Part shown: piece after piece, positions 8,836-18,446 of the stretch
Layout of the letters: each line of letters opens with the position of its first letter
Position numbering within the stretch: the stretch's first letter is position 1
From: Bacteroidota bacterium
Lineage (GTDB): Bacteria > Bacteroidota > Bacteroidia > 2-12-FULL-35-15
NCBI GenBank assembly: GCA_016707685.1
Contig: JADJHE010000030.1
Span: forward strand, 1-44,319
Reading direction: 5' to 3'
Length of the DNA: 44,319 bases
The notes under the pieces: model-generated
What the model was told of the DNA's origin: nothing
Databases searched by the model: none
What the model saw: only the letters and a program-made list of their open reading frames with translations
Position numbers and translations under genes: made by a program

Positions 8836-9865
8836 TCTAGTTGTATTCCAATAATTAAAATATCATCTGTTTGTTCATTGTTATTTTTCCATTCCGAATG
8901 CAGTCGTTCCAACTCGAACTGTTGTGTCTGAATAGAATATTTTGAAGTTTTTACAAATGACTCCTTGAGCTTTTTGACCATAAACTTTTTATTTTTTTCT
9001 CCTCCAAATTGATCAGCATAACCATCTGATGTTAAATACAATCGATCACCTGTTTTGAATTTTATTTCTTGACTTTCATACGGACGCTCATCTTCAATTC
9101 TTAATCCTCCTATTGGATAGCGCGATCCATCGTACTTATTTAATTCCCCATCAACATAATGGTAAATTGGACGTAAAGCTCCTGAAAAATGAATTGTATT
9201 TGTTTCCTTGTCAATACGGCACAATGCAATGTCCATTCCATCGTATGGATGTTTTTCTTCGTCAATTAAATCCATTGAATAGCTAAACGCTTTTTTTAAT
9301 TTATGGTCCAAGCGCTGAAGTATAAATGACACGTCTGTGTTTTTTTCTTCAATTACAATTTGATTTAATAACTTATTCCCTAAAACCGACATAAATGCCC
9401 AGGTATGCCATGTCCAGTGCAATCGGCTACTGCTACCAAAACTTTATTTTCGATACGTGTAAACCAATAGAAATCACCACTTACAATATCCTTTGGTTTA
9501 TAGATTAAAAATGATTCAGGGAATAATCGCAAGAGGTGTTTTTCTTTTAACATCATTCCCTCTTGTATTCGCTTCGCATAGATGATGCTATCATTTAGCT
9601 CATCTTTTTTGTTGTTCGGCTTCGTGTTCTTTAATCGTATTTGAAACTTGTTTTGATTGTTATTAACCAATTGAGTGATAGAAGCTACTAGTGTTTTTAT
9701 TGGATTAAAATTGTTCTTCAATCGCTGACTATTTATATACATAGTATGTTTATTGTCTGTTTTGTGAGACAATAGTACAGCTATGTTAATACTTGTAAGT
9801 ATTAGTAAAATAAAGGAATTGTTAATTAAGAGGAATGGATAAAATGATAGTACGAATTGTATATA
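8832..9865 (-). pseudogene. SpoIIE/PP2C-type phosphatase, frameshifted and lacking its N terminus
   Basis: The two halves join into one SpoIIE-like serine phosphatase domain. The first half has the D-S-I-I-Y-A-K-R-I-Q-E lead helix, S-G-D-F-Y-W-F and V-A-D-C-T-G-H-G-I-P-G. The second resumes with A-F-M-S-V-L-G and carries Y-L-T-S-D-G-Y-A-D-Q-F-G and Q-T-D-D-I-L. The break is at the three-base C run 9398-9400 (GGG on the coding strand), where one base appears to be missing. Upstream of the coiled lead region the frame stays open to a stop at 9866-9868 and encodes two hydrophobic segments, with only TTG (9772) or an internal ATG (9742) as starts. A membrane sensor domain has therefore probably been lost or shifted as well. 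Such proteins usually act in partner-switching or as effectors of two-component input. Sequencing error could explain the internal shift. Confidence 0.75.
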
Positions 9866-9948
9866 TTAGCAGATAAGTTTTTTTGGCTTCCCTAAAAATA
9901 GTTAATTACAATTTATGATGGAGCTTACAATTTGTTTTAACAGAGAAC

Positions 9949-10203
9949 TTACCCATGCTTAATTTTGAATACCAAAATAGTGCTTGCTAAAACAAGTGTA
10001 ATGGCATTCGCGATAATGATGGGCAGCTCGCCCAGATAAAATCCATAAATCAACCAGCAGGCAATCCCAAATGTAAAAAGGATGTACATTCCCAAGGAAA
10101 TGCCTTTGGTATTTTTGGTTTTAAGGATTTGTACTACTTGTGGTACAAAGGAAATGGTGGTACAGGTTGCCGCTAAAAGGCCTATTATGGTTGCAAAGTT
10201 CAT
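9949..10203 (-). CDS. SemiSWEET sugar transporter (PQ-loop family)
   Basis: An 84-residue protein with three predicted membrane helices (about 4-24, 36-56, 60-80), the half-size form of the SWEET sugar transporters that works as a dimer. The conserved S-F-V-P-Q-V motif in helix 1 (P21, Q22), followed by the basic loop K-T-K-N-T-K-G-I-S, is diagnostic. Substrate is likely a mono- or disaccharide but cannot be told from sequence. The ATG at 10203 is preferred over an upstream TTG because it lies 15 bases downstream of a TAGCTTTG promoter box. It diverges from the TolC-like gene. Confidence 0.9.
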   Translation of the reverse strand: MNFATIIGLLAATCTTISFVPQVVQILKTKNTKGISLGMYILFTFGIACWLIYGFYLGELPIIIANAITLVLASTILVFKIKHG

Positions 10204-10218
10204 GTCTGTCGTTTCCTG

Positions 10219-10226
10219 CAAAGCTA
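10219..10226 (-). promoter_or_regulatory. -7 promoter box (TAGCTTTG) of the SemiSWEET gene
   Basis: CAAAGCTA on the plus strand is an exact TAnnTTTG match on the minus strand. It predicts a transcript start near 10215 and a leader of about 12 bases. Confidence 0.5.
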
Positions 10227-10307
10227 CTAAAATTAGCTAATTGCTGCCAAATAAAATACTTAAGTTTTTGCTTGTATTTTCCCTACCTTTAGTGTCGATT
10301 CTATTCT

Positions 10308-10315
10308 TAAATTTG
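10308..10315 (+). promoter_or_regulatory. -7 promoter box (TAAATTTG) of the TolC-type efflux operon
   Basis: An exact TAnnTTTG match with only four bases (CCGT) before the ATG at 10320, so transcription should begin at or beside the start codon. The box lies back to back with the SemiSWEET promoter. Confidence 0.5.
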
Positions 10316-10319
10316 CCGT

Positions 10320-11761
10320 ATGAACTTAGCCTTACGATTCCTACTTTTTATTTTGTTTTTTGGCAATGTACTTTTTGCTCAAGAGCAACAAAAAGTGAGT
10401 GCATCAATGACACTCGAGCAGTGTATTGATTTTGCATTAAAAAACAATATTCAAATTAAACAAACGGAATTAAATACCGATTTGAGTAAAGTAAATTTAA
10501 CACAAAGCCAAGCAAACTTATTGCCTTCTTTGAATGCGAATGCTTCTCATTCGTATAACATTGGTCGTACCATCGATCGATTCACGAACCAGTTTGCCGA
10601 TGCGCAAGTGCTTTCTCAAAATTTTGGATTGAGTACAGATGTTACCTTGTTTAGTGGTTTACAAAATATAAATACCATTCAGCAAAATCGTTATACTTAT
10701 TTGGCAAGTAAATATGATGTAGATAAAATGAAAAATGATGTTTCCTTAAATGTTGCTACTGCATACTTACAAGTGTTGTATGCCATGGAAGCATTGGAGA
10801 ATGCAAAAAATCAATCAGGTATAACTGCTGCTCAAGTAGAACGCACTAAAAAATTAGTAGAGGCTGGTACTGCTGCAAATGGTGCCTTGTTAGATATTAA
10901 AGCACAATTTGCATCAGAAGAATTAACGGTTACCACCGCTCAAAATCAATTAGACATTGCTTATTTATCATTGGCTCAATTATTAAATTTAACAACAACT
11001 GAAGGTTTGGAATTGCAAAGCCCGAATTGAATGTTGCGAATCAAACCTTGTTGGATGTAAATCCAAATCAAGTATACAATTCAGCAGTTACCACATTGCC
11101 TGAAATTAAAAGTGCAGAGTTTAAAGTAAAAAGTGCCGATAAAGCAGTTGATGTTGCTTGGGGCGGATTAAGTCCACGTTTGTCATTCAGCGCTTCATAC
11201 GGTACTGGTTATTCAGGATTAAGTCAGCGTGTAATTGGAACACCTAGCTTTTTAGGTTATGGTCCTAATGGTGACTTTACATCAGCTGGAGATACCGTTT
11301 TAACGCCTTATTTTTCTAGTCCTGCAACCGAAAAAATTCCATTTGCTGATCAATACAAGAACAACGTAAACAAATCGTTTGGTTTCTTTTTAACGGTTCC
11401 AATCTTTAATCGTTTTCAAACAAAAACATCCATCGACCGTGCACGCATCCAAATGTTAAATGCTGAATTGACAGTTGAGTCAACAAAATTACAAGTTCAA
11501 AAAAACATTCAGCAAGCCTATGCTGACGCAAGTGCAGGTTTGAAAAAATACAATGCTACTGTTAAAACGGTTGAAGCAATGCAAGAATCGTTTAAATACA
11601 CGCAACAAAAATTTGATGTTGGAATGATTAATACAAACGACTACAACGATGCAAAAAATAAATTGATTAAAGCTCAAAGCGATTTGTTACAAGCAAAATA
11701 CGAGTTTGTGTTCAAAACAAAAGTGCTTGACTTCTACCAAGGGAAACCATTGAAATTATAA
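10320..11761 (+). pseudogene. TolC-family outer-membrane efflux protein, split by a one-base frameshift
   Basis: Joined, the two halves give a normal TolC-family protein of about 480 residues. It starts with a signal peptide (MNLALRFLLFILFFGNVLFAQ). A first helical repeat includes S-M-T-L-E-Q-C-I-D-F-A-L-K-N-N, and a second half contains P-E-I-K-S-A-E-F-K and the F-D-V-G-M-I-N-T-N-D-Y motif. The first frame ends in L-Q-S-P-N-stop and the other frame resumes as K-P-E-L-N-V-A-N-Q. One missing A in C-AAA-G at 11016-11020 would restore Q-K-P-E-L. Such channels carry substrates across the outer membrane for RND or ABC pumps. The membrane fusion protein follows after 27 bases. The gene may be a true pseudogene or intact with a sequencing error. 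Confidence 0.85.
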
Positions 11762-11788
11762 ATTGAATTTTACAAAATAACATTACAG

Positions 11789-13153
11789 ATGAAAAAAATA
11801 GTTTGGATTATCATTATTGGCGTTGTGCTATTATCACTTGTGTTGATTTTTACTAAATCAGGTACGAAGGCAATTAATGTTACTACTGAGAAAGCAGAGA
11901 AAAGAGACATTACCGAAATGGTTTCTGCAAATGGTAAAATTCAACCAGAGGTAGAAGTGAAAATTAGTTCCGATGTATCTGGTGAGATTGTGGAGTTGTA
12001 TGTAAAAGAAGGTGATCAAGTAAAGAAAGGCGATTTACTTTGTAAAATCAATCCTTTAATTTACGAGTCAAGTTCAAGTAGAATGGTAGCCACTTTAAAT
12101 GGTGCAAAAGCAAATTTGGCAAACTCAAAAGCACGCTTGGATCAAATCAAAGCGTCTTATATTAATACAGAGGCGTCTTACAACCGTAACAAAAAATTGT
12201 TCGATCAAGGTGCAATTTCTCAATCAGAGTTTGATGCTGCAAAAGCGGCATTCGATGGCGCTAAGGCAGATGTGAAAGCTGCCGAAGAAAGTGTGAATGC
12301 ATCGGAGTACAATGTAAAAAGTACCGAAGCATCCTTAAAAGAAGCAAATGATAATTTAGCAAAAACAAATATCTATTCTCCAGTTAATGGAACCGTTTCG
12401 AAATTGAACAAAGAAAAGGGAGAGCGTGTAGTTGGTACTGCTCAAATGGAAGGAACTGAAATTATGCGTTTAGCAAACCTAAACGAAATGGAAGTAAGTG
12501 TGGATGTAAATGAAAATGATATTGTTCGTGTGCATTACAACGATACTTCTTTAATTGAAGTGGATGCCTATTTAGGTCGCAAGTTTAAAGGTATTGTAAC
12601 GGAGATTGCAAACTCAGCAAACACAACAGGAGTAACTGCTGAACAAGTAACAAACTTCACTGTTAAAATTAGAATCCTACAAGAGTCGTATCAAGATTTA
12701 CTAGTTGAAAACAACAATCGTCCTCCATTCCGTCCAGGCATGAGTGCAACAGTTGATGTACAAACTAAACAAGCAAAAAGTATTGTTACTGTTCCTATTC
12801 AGTCGGTTACTACTCGTAGCGACAGTTCTGCATTGGAAGGCAAAGGAATGAAAAAGTCGGATGAAGAAGATGGAGAAATTGTAATAAAAGACGAGAAAGA
12901 TAAATCGGATGAAGATGTAAAGGAGTTAATCAAAATTGAAGAATGTGTTTTTGTTTATTCAGATGGCAAAGCAAAAATGGTGAAAGTAAAAACAGGTATT
13001 CAAGATAATAATTACATTCAAATTATATCTGGAATAAATGCCGGTGATGAAATTATCAGTGGTCCATACAGCGCGGTTTCTAAGCAATTAAAAGATGCGA
13101 TGGAAGTAACCAAGGTGGATAAGTCTGAATTATTTAATGCCAACAAAAAATAG
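11789..13153 (+). CDS. Efflux periplasmic adaptor (membrane fusion protein, HlyD/MacA-like)
   Basis: A 454-residue adaptor linking an inner-membrane pump to the TolC-type channel encoded just upstream. One N-terminal membrane anchor (about 4-22) is followed by a biotinyl-lipoyl-like half (V-S-G-E-I-V-E-L-Y-V-K-E-G-D-Q-V-K-K-G-D). A long Ala-rich helical hairpin (about 100-195) leads to the second lipoyl half (I-Y-S-P-V-N-G-T-V), then beta-barrel and membrane-proximal domains. An acidic, Lys/Asp/Glu-rich insert lies at about 350-380. The architecture is nearest MacA-type adaptors of ABC transporters, but no ATPase or permease lies beside it. The permease at 27355 is 14 kb away and a link to it is speculation. 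Confidence 0.93.
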   Translation: MKKIVWIIIIGVVLLSLVLIFTKSGTKAINVTTEKAEKRDITEMVSANGKIQPEVEVKISSDVSGEIVELYVKEGDQVKKGDLLCKINPLIYESSSSRMVATLNGAKANLANSKARLDQIKASYINTEASYNRNKKLFDQGAISQSEFDAAKAAFDGAKADVKAAEESVNASEYNVKSTEASLKEANDNLAKTNIYSPVNGTVSKLNKEKGERVVGTAQMEGTEIMRLANLNEMEVSVDVNENDIVRVHYNDTSLIEVDAYLGRKFKGIVTEIANSANTTGVTAEQVTNFTVKIRILQESYQDLLVENNNRPPFRPGMSATVDVQTKQAKSIVTVPIQSVTTRSDSSALEGKGMKKSDEEDGEIVIKDEKDKSDEDVKELIKIEECVFVYSDGKAKMVKVKTGIQDNNYIQIISGINAGDEIISGPYSAVSKQLKDAMEVTKVDKSELFNANKK

Positions 13154-13165
13154 AATCAATTCCAA

Positions 13166-13846
13166 TTGGCACTTATTTTAAATATAGAAACGGCAACAAC
13201 CATGTGCAGTGTTTCCATTGGTAAAGATGGACAACTGTTGGCATTAAAAGAGTTGAATGGTGATTATACACATGCCGAAAATCTGACACTATTTATTGAA
13301 GATGTTGTAAAACAAGCGGGAATACAACTTTCCGATTTGGATGCAATTGCTGTAAGTAAAGGACCAGGCTCCTATACCGGTTTAAGAATTGGTGTTAGTA
13401 CAGCTAAAGGTTTGTGTTATTCATTGGATAAACCTTTGATTGCTATTAATACATTGCAGCACCTCTCCCTAGCCCTCTCCGAAGGAGAAGACTCATTGTT
13501 GTGCCCCATGATTGATGCACGTAGAATGGAAGTGTATTGTGCAGTGTATGATTCTAATGGTAATGAAATAGTCCCTACAGCAGCCGAAATAATTGATGAA
13601 AATTCGTTTGCCGATTTATTGAAAAAGGGGAAGCTGGTTTTCTTTGGTGATGGTGCAGCTAAATGCAAGGAAACGTTTGCTTCAAATTCAAATGCTATTT
13701 TTATAGATGATATTTACCCCTCCGCAAAAAACATGATTCCCTTATCTGAAAAAGCATTTAACGCTAAACAATTGGAAGATGTGGCTTACTTTGAACCGTA
13801 CTATCTCAAAGACTTTGTAGCGGGTAAAAAGAAAGAGGTAATTTAG
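13166..13846 (+). CDS. tsaB: tRNA N6-threonylcarbamoyladenosine biosynthesis protein TsaB
   Basis: Scaffold partner of TsaD in making t6A37 on ANN-decoding tRNAs. The 226-residue protein has the ASKHA-type N terminus (I-L-N-I-E-T-A-T), K-G-P-G-S-Y-T-G-L-R-I-G at about 65-76 and the signature P-M-I-D-A-R-R-M-E-V. The start is TTG at 13166: the adaptor gene's TAG is in frame five codons earlier and no ATG, GTG or other TTG lies between. It follows the adaptor by 12 bases. Its coding sequence contains a short palindromic repeat-like element at 13461-13490, read as L-S-L-A-L-S-E-G-E. The stop overlaps that of the convergent T9SS gene by four bases. Confidence 0.95.
   Translation: MALILNIETATTMCSVSIGKDGQLLALKELNGDYTHAENLTLFIEDVVKQAGIQLSDLDAIAVSKGPGSYTGLRIGVSTAKGLCYSLDKPLIAINTLQHLSLALSEGEDSLLCPMIDARRMEVYCAVYDSNGNEIVPTAAEIIDENSFADLLKKGKLVFFGDGAAKCKETFASNSNAIFIDDIYPSAKNMIPLSEKAFNAKQLEDVAYFEPYYLKDFVAGKKKEVI
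13461..13490 (+). repeat. Short palindromic repeat-like element inside tsaB
   Basis: TCTCC-GAA-GGAGA (13476-13488) is a perfect 5-bp stem around a trinucleotide, preceded by CCTCTCCCTAGCCC. It has the same stem-NNN-stem layout and CTCC/GGAG core as the REP-like palindromes at 32037-32895. It is GC-rich against its surroundings and sits in frame in a variable loop of TsaB. Confidence 0.4.
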
Positions 13847-14751
13847 TGGATTACCGAAAAACGTTTTGTTCCCATAACACTATTGTTGCCGATTATTCTA
13901 ACTAGATAAATCCCCTCCCTTAAATTTTTTGTTTCAACTTTAAAGGTTTTGTCATTAATAATGACTTTATCAATAATTTTCCCTGTAATGTTAATTATTT
14001 CATAATAATCAAGTTTTTTGTTATCACTGACTGTAATGGTCAAGTTATCATTACTAGGATTGGGGTAAAGTGAAAAATTAATATTGTGATACATTTCATC
14101 TGTTGATATTGTAAAATCACACGGCATTAATGGATTTCTTATATAACTCCCAAACGTACTATCTGAATAGCATCTTAATCCATCATGTGTGGCCTCATCT
14201 ACCCCAGAGCAATACATAATTGGGTGAAAATAAAATGCAGAAGAAAATCCCATATTTTCAATAACTGTATCCGTAATATAGTTTACTAATGGAAAACGAT
14301 AATGTTTAATGTATAACCATTTTAATGGTATTCCATTAATGATTTTATTTCCTTTATTTAAAACTGTGATTTGTTTGAATGAATCAGCGCAAACAGAATC
14401 CATCACATATGTGATTTTCCATTTATCACCAATTTGAGCATTAATATTAAAAAGAGTATCAAATTGGTTATGACCTGATTGGTTGTTATATAAATAGGTT
14501 ACTCCTGTTTGTGAATATGTATATTGATTAGCTCCGTTGCCAAAATAATGCATCGGTCCGTAATGCCATTCATAATAGCTGGCTATTTTTTTACATTGAA
14601 TACTGTTAATTATTGTGTCAGATGTGTAAAAAAATTTGGTGTACCCATCAGTCATTCCATAGTACCAAGTAGCTTCAGGTGGACACCATGTTTGTGCTTT
14701 CAGATTTATACTTAAAAGTGAAATGATACAAACAATTGTAAATTGCTTCAT
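13843..14751 (-). CDS. Secreted protein with type IX secretion (T9SS) sorting domain
   Basis: A 302-residue protein with an N-terminal signal peptide (cleavage near L-K-A-Q) and a C-terminal type A sorting domain of about 75 residues. That domain begins F-S-L-Y-P-N-P-S-N-D-N-L, continues Y-E-I-I-N-I-T-G-K-I and ends with R-E-G-I-Y-L-V-R-I. It would cross the inner membrane by Sec and the outer membrane by the T9SS, to be released or anchored at the surface. The roughly 200-residue central region is rich in Tyr, Trp and Cys and matches no domain I recognise. It overlaps the convergent tsaB stop by four bases. Confidence 0.85.
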   Translation of the reverse strand: MKQFTIVCIISLLSINLKAQTWCPPEATWYYGMTDGYTKFFYTSDTIINSIQCKKIASYYEWHYGPMHYFGNGANQYTYSQTGVTYLYNNQSGHNQFDTLFNINAQIGDKWKITYVMDSVCADSFKQITVLNKGNKIINGIPLKWLYIKHYRFPLVNYITDTVIENMGFSSAFYFHPIMYCSGVDEATHDGLRCYSDSTFGSYIRNPLMPCDFTISTDEMYHNINFSLYPNPSNDNLTITVSDNKKLDYYEIINITGKIIDKVIINDKTFKVETKNLREGIYLVRIIGNNSVMGTKRFSVIH

Positions 14752-14838
14752 TTGTATAAGTATTAGTAATAACGAATTTAATTATTATTAATGCTAAAAG
14801 CAAGAGCTTGGCTGTTTAATTTATAGAGTGAGTTTTAT

Positions 14839-15822
14839 TTAATAAAAACTATATCCGAATTTTACAATTCCAATGGATGCGTTCTTGTGATCGCGATTGA
14901 TATACGACTTTACCAATTTTTTATTTTCATCGTATAAGTAACTCAACTCATTTAAGAGTTCATTGTTTTTCATTCTTTTTTCGGATAACAAAACACCATT
15001 GGTATCGTATTCAAATACATTTTCAATTTTCACTTCACCACTGTGATTGCTGGTAAATGTTTCTTCTACTAAAAATCCCTGATTGGTATATTCGTATTGA
15101 TTTTCCTGATGCATCCAACTTACTAAGAAGTTAAAGGTTTCAGATATTTTTTCTCCTTTTTCATTGATATTGATAATTGAATGTTTGTATTCTCTTCCCT
15201 CATCATTCAAGCATTTCTTTTTTATTTGTGTTGGTGTCAATTGTTCGTATTCAAATGTTTCTTTTGATAATACGGTTTGTACACCCATTTTAAACTCTTT
15301 TTTGTCTTCACTAACATTCGTTTCCTTGCAATGCATCTCTTTTATTACTTGTCCTTTTTCGTTGTATTCATAATAAAAGGCATCATAATAATCGCCCAAA
15401 CACGTACGTTTTAAGATTATCCGATTAGCGTTGTCATAAAAAATGGAAGCAAAAATGGTGTCGTTTTGGTAGCGACTAACAGTTTTGGTATATGCTTTTT
15501 GAATGATTCGTCCTTTGCGTTTTATTGCAGGAACATTTACTTCTTCATACACAACGCCTTTAAAAATGGTGTAATAATATTTCGACACCCTTCCTTCTGT
15601 ATCAAATTCATATCCTTGTCCGGAGCCTTTATCCACAATTACCTTTCCATCGGGCTTATCCACCATTACCACATCAATTTTTTGTACTTTATTTTCTTTA
15701 ATAATACTAGCATTAAAGCGAATAGGTCCAACATTAATGTCGACTGGTTTGGTAGTGATGATTTGCGCTTGCGCACCCATCATCATTAGTAATAGTGTAT
15801 AGAGTAGAATTGTTTTTCTCAA
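14839..15822 (-). CDS. Secreted protein with YD/RHS-like repeats
   Basis: A 327-residue predicted exported protein of unknown function. After a signal peptide (MRKTILLYTLLLMMMGAQAQ) come repeated Tyr/Asp/Gly strands such as Y-E-F-D-T-E-G-R, Y-E-Y-N-E-K-G-Q, Y-E-Y-T-N-Q-G-F and F-E-Y-D-T-N-G-V, resembling single YD (RHS-type) repeats found in Bacteroidota surface proteins. The start is TTG at 15820-15822, overlapping the TGA of the upstream DUF255 gene (TTGA); no ATG gives a signal peptide. The arrangement suggests translational coupling. Confidence 0.7.
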   Translation of the reverse strand: MRKTILLYTLLLMMMGAQAQIITTKPVDINVGPIRFNASIIKENKVQKIDVVMVDKPDGKVIVDKGSGQGYEFDTEGRVSKYYYTIFKGVVYEEVNVPAIKRKGRIIQKAYTKTVSRYQNDTIFASIFYDNANRIILKRTCLGDYYDAFYYEYNEKGQVIKEMHCKETNVSEDKKEFKMGVQTVLSKETFEYEQLTPTQIKKKCLNDEGREYKHSIININEKGEKISETFNFLVSWMHQENQYEYTNQGFLVEETFTSNHSGEVKIENVFEYDTNGVLLSEKRMKNNELLNELSYLYDENKKLVKSYINRDHKNASIGIVKFGYSFY

Positions 15823-17843
15823 AATGCCATTTGTTTAAGCGCATCTTCTGGTTCTTTTACTGGTAATAAACAGGCTTTGTCTTTGCAGACATAGATGAAG
15901 GTTTCATTTTCAATAAACCTGTTTTTTAACAATGGTAAGGAACTTTCGATGCTACTACCTGCAAATATCACATTTGGTAAATAATGTTTTTGGAGGGAAC
16001 TCATCTTTTCATTAACAGTTTTACCAACAATTGCAACTTCGTAGAACGATTTGGTGAACCAAATGAGTAAGGTTCCCCAGTTGCTGTAACCAGCTCCATA
16101 GCTGCCAATGTCGTCTAAAACCGCTGTAAGCATTGCTTTGCTATAACTACTATATTGCTCATTTTCGAAATAATGACCCAATAAAAACAATGATTTGGCA
16201 ATGCTGGAATTGGAGGCTGGAATTACGTTATCTGCTAATTCCATTTTTCGGGTAATGAGTGCTTTGTCTTTATCAGAAGTAAAAAAGAACATACCGGAAT
16301 TGGAATCCTTAAAATGTGTGATGCAATATTCCATTAAATCATTTGCTTTCTGAAGATAAAATGCGTCATGTGTTATTTGATAAATGGCAATCAGTGCTTC
16401 TATTGTAAAACAATAATCTTCCAAAAAGCCATTGATGCTCGATTTGCCATTTTTATAAGAATGGTTTAATCGGTTCTCTTTATCCAGTTGTGTATTTAAA
16501 ATAAAGTCGATGTTCTTCTTTGCAATCGATAAAAAATGTTCGTTGTTAAATGCTTTGTAAGCATCAACAAATCCTTTTGCCATCAATACATTCCACGATG
16601 TTAACGTTTTATCATCCAATCCTGGTCGTATTCTTTTTTCGCGAATGGGCAACAGCACTTGTTTACATTCTGCTATGATTGATTGCAATTGAGGAGTTGT
16701 CAGTCCATGTTTTTTGGCAATTACTTCATCTTCCTCATTGCGCAATAAAATGTAGTTGTCGTGTTCCCAAAATCCTATTTTATTGATGTTGAAATAATAA
16801 GCAAAAATTGCAAAATTGTTTTTAAGGATGTTTTGGAGCTCTTCTTTTTGCCATACATAGTATTTTCCTTCTATACCTTCGCTATCGGCATCTAAAGCAG
16901 AGTAGAAGGCGCCTTCTGGAGAGGTAAGTTCTCGTTCAACAAATGCTAAGGTGTCAAAAACAATTTGTTGATACAATGGATTTTTTGTTGCTTGAAAAGC
17001 TTCGCTATACAATGAAACCAATTGCGCATTGTCGTACAGCATTTTTTCGAAATGGGGCACTTTCCAATAGTGATCAACCGAATAACGCGCAAACCCACCA
17101 CCCAATTGGTCGTAAATACCACCAAAGGCCATTTTCTTCAAAGTCAAATGAACATGGTTTTCCGCTTCTGTATTGTTGAACAACCTTGAATACTGCAATA
17201 AAAACTGGTAGTTATTGGGCAATGGAAATTTTGGTGCTTTGTTGGGTCCACCATCGGTATTGTCCATTCGAAGCTTCCAGTTTGTATAACATTCATCTAT
17301 AACTGAACTGCTAAGTTGTGTTTCTGGATTAGATTCTTTTACTAATTCAGCTAGTTTTACACCTTCCGTCAATTGTTTAGCATAGTCAATCGCTTTATCG
17401 GGTTCATTTTTATACAAATCAGAAAGGTTCAATAAAACATTGATCCATTGATTTTTTTGAAAGTAGGTGCCGCCATAAATTGGTCTTCCATCAGGCAATG
17501 CAAAACAGTTCAATGGCCATCCACCTTGTCCCGTCATTAATTGAACAGCAAGCATGTAAACCTGGTCAATGTCCGGTCGTTCTTCACGATCTACTTTAAT
17601 GCAAATAAAATAGTCGTTCATTATTTTGGCTACGGTTTCGTCCTCAAAACTTTCGTGCTCCATCACATGGCACCAATGACAAGCGGAATAACCTACACTT
17701 ACAAGTATAAGTTTGTTTTCGTTTTTCGCTTTTTCGAGTGTTTCATCATTCCATGCATACCAGTTTACTGGATTGTGTGCATGTTGTAGTAAGTACGGAC
17801 TCGTTTCGTTGATGAGGGAGTTGGTATATTTATTCGTTGCCAT
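15819..17843 (-). CDS. DUF255 thioredoxin-fold protein (YyaL/spermatogenesis-associated 20-like)
   Basis: A 674-residue protein with an N-terminal thioredoxin-like domain (about 1-170) containing S-A-C-H-W-C-H-V-M (C55, C58), then K-V-D-R-E-E-R-P-D-I-D and G-G-W-P-L-N. An alpha/alpha-barrel resembling glycan epimerases follows (about 190-600), with K-V-P-H-F-E-K-M-L-Y-D-N-A-Q and A-L-D-A-D-S-E-G. The family is widespread but its reaction is not established. The frame extends to a GTG at 17897; the ATG at 17843 (MATNKYTNSL) gives the canonical start. It diverges from the gene at 17901 and is coupled by TTGA overlap to the following secreted protein. Confidence 0.92.
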   Translation of the reverse strand: MATNKYTNSLINETSPYLLQHAHNPVNWYAWNDETLEKAKNENKLILVSVGYSACHWCHVMEHESFEDETVAKIMNDYFICIKVDREERPDIDQVYMLAVQLMTGQGGWPLNCFALPDGRPIYGGTYFQKNQWINVLLNLSDLYKNEPDKAIDYAKQLTEGVKLAELVKESNPETQLSSSVIDECYTNWKLRMDNTDGGPNKAPKFPLPNNYQFLLQYSRLFNNTEAENHVHLTLKKMAFGGIYDQLGGGFARYSVDHYWKVPHFEKMLYDNAQLVSLYSEAFQATKNPLYQQIVFDTLAFVERELTSPEGAFYSALDADSEGIEGKYYVWQKEELQNILKNNFAIFAYYFNINKIGFWEHDNYILLRNEEDEVIAKKHGLTTPQLQSIIAECKQVLLPIREKRIRPGLDDKTLTSWNVLMAKGFVDAYKAFNNEHFLSIAKKNIDFILNTQLDKENRLNHSYKNGKSSINGFLEDYCFTIEALIAIYQITHDAFYLQKANDLMEYCITHFKDSNSGMFFFTSDKDKALITRKMELADNVIPASNSSIAKSLFLLGHYFENEQYSSYSKAMLTAVLDDIGSYGAGYSNWGTLLIWFTKSFYEVAIVGKTVNEKMSSLQKHYLPNVIFAGSSIESSLPLLKNRFIENETFIYVCKDKACLLPVKEPEDALKQMAF

Positions 17844-17900
17844 GCTTAAAAATACAAAGTATCGGTTGAATTGTTTCGTTAATTTTTTTATTTTCACAAA

Positions 17901-18446
17901 ATGTCACAAAAACTAATTGGTGAAGAAGAGTCGAAATTAAAATCCTTTCTTCGCAAAAGAGGACTCTTTATTGCTATGGCAACAACCGTTCTTGGTTTGT
18001 TTGTAGGTATTCCATTGTTATTTTGGTTGTATTCACAAATGGTAATTCCTATCGGACTATTGTTAATATTGATTTTCGCTTCGGGAACGCTAGGGATTTT
18101 GCAATGGGGATTTGTGAAAAATTTAGTGGACATGGAATACCATCAATTTGCGATGTATGCTTTTTCTGGATTTGGAATGTGTTTGATAAATGTTTTTTTG
18201 TTGTTGAACTTTTTTACCAATATCGGTACTTCTACAAAAACTTTTCAGATTGATAAAATAGGAGTACTACGTAATGAGTTTGATATTTATTTGTTGGGCG
18301 AGGATGCAAGTTTTGCATTGGAAAAAGCATTGAGTACTTATGCAACTGAACATTTCGAATTTCTGCCTAATTCAGAACAGGTAACCATTGATTTTGAAAA
18401 AGGGATACTTGGGATTGATAAAATAGTTGATTGCCGGTTCGATTAA
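17901..18446 (+). CDS. Small membrane protein of unknown function
   Basis: A 181-residue protein I do not recognise. Residues 1-20 are charged. Three hydrophobic segments follow (about 22-45, 50-68 and 82-104), then an acidic soluble C-terminal domain of about 75 residues that probably lies in the cytoplasm or periplasm. There are no Cys, His or metal-type motifs pointing to an enzyme. It starts 57 bases from the divergent DUF255 gene and its stop overlaps the convergent DUF218 gene by four bases. Confidence 0.7.
   Translation: MSQKLIGEEESKLKSFLRKRGLFIAMATTVLGLFVGIPLLFWLYSQMVIPIGLLLILIFASGTLGILQWGFVKNLVDMEYHQFAMYAFSGFGMCLINVFLLLNFFTNIGTSTKTFQIDKIGVLRNEFDIYLLGEDASFALEKALSTYATEHFEFLPNSEQVTIDFEKGILGIDKIVDCRFD

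Noticed and set aside
8832..9772. Programmed ribosomal frameshift in the phosphatase gene
   Set aside because: There is no slippery heptamer or downstream structure at 9398-9400, and similar one-base breaks occur in unrelated genes nearby.
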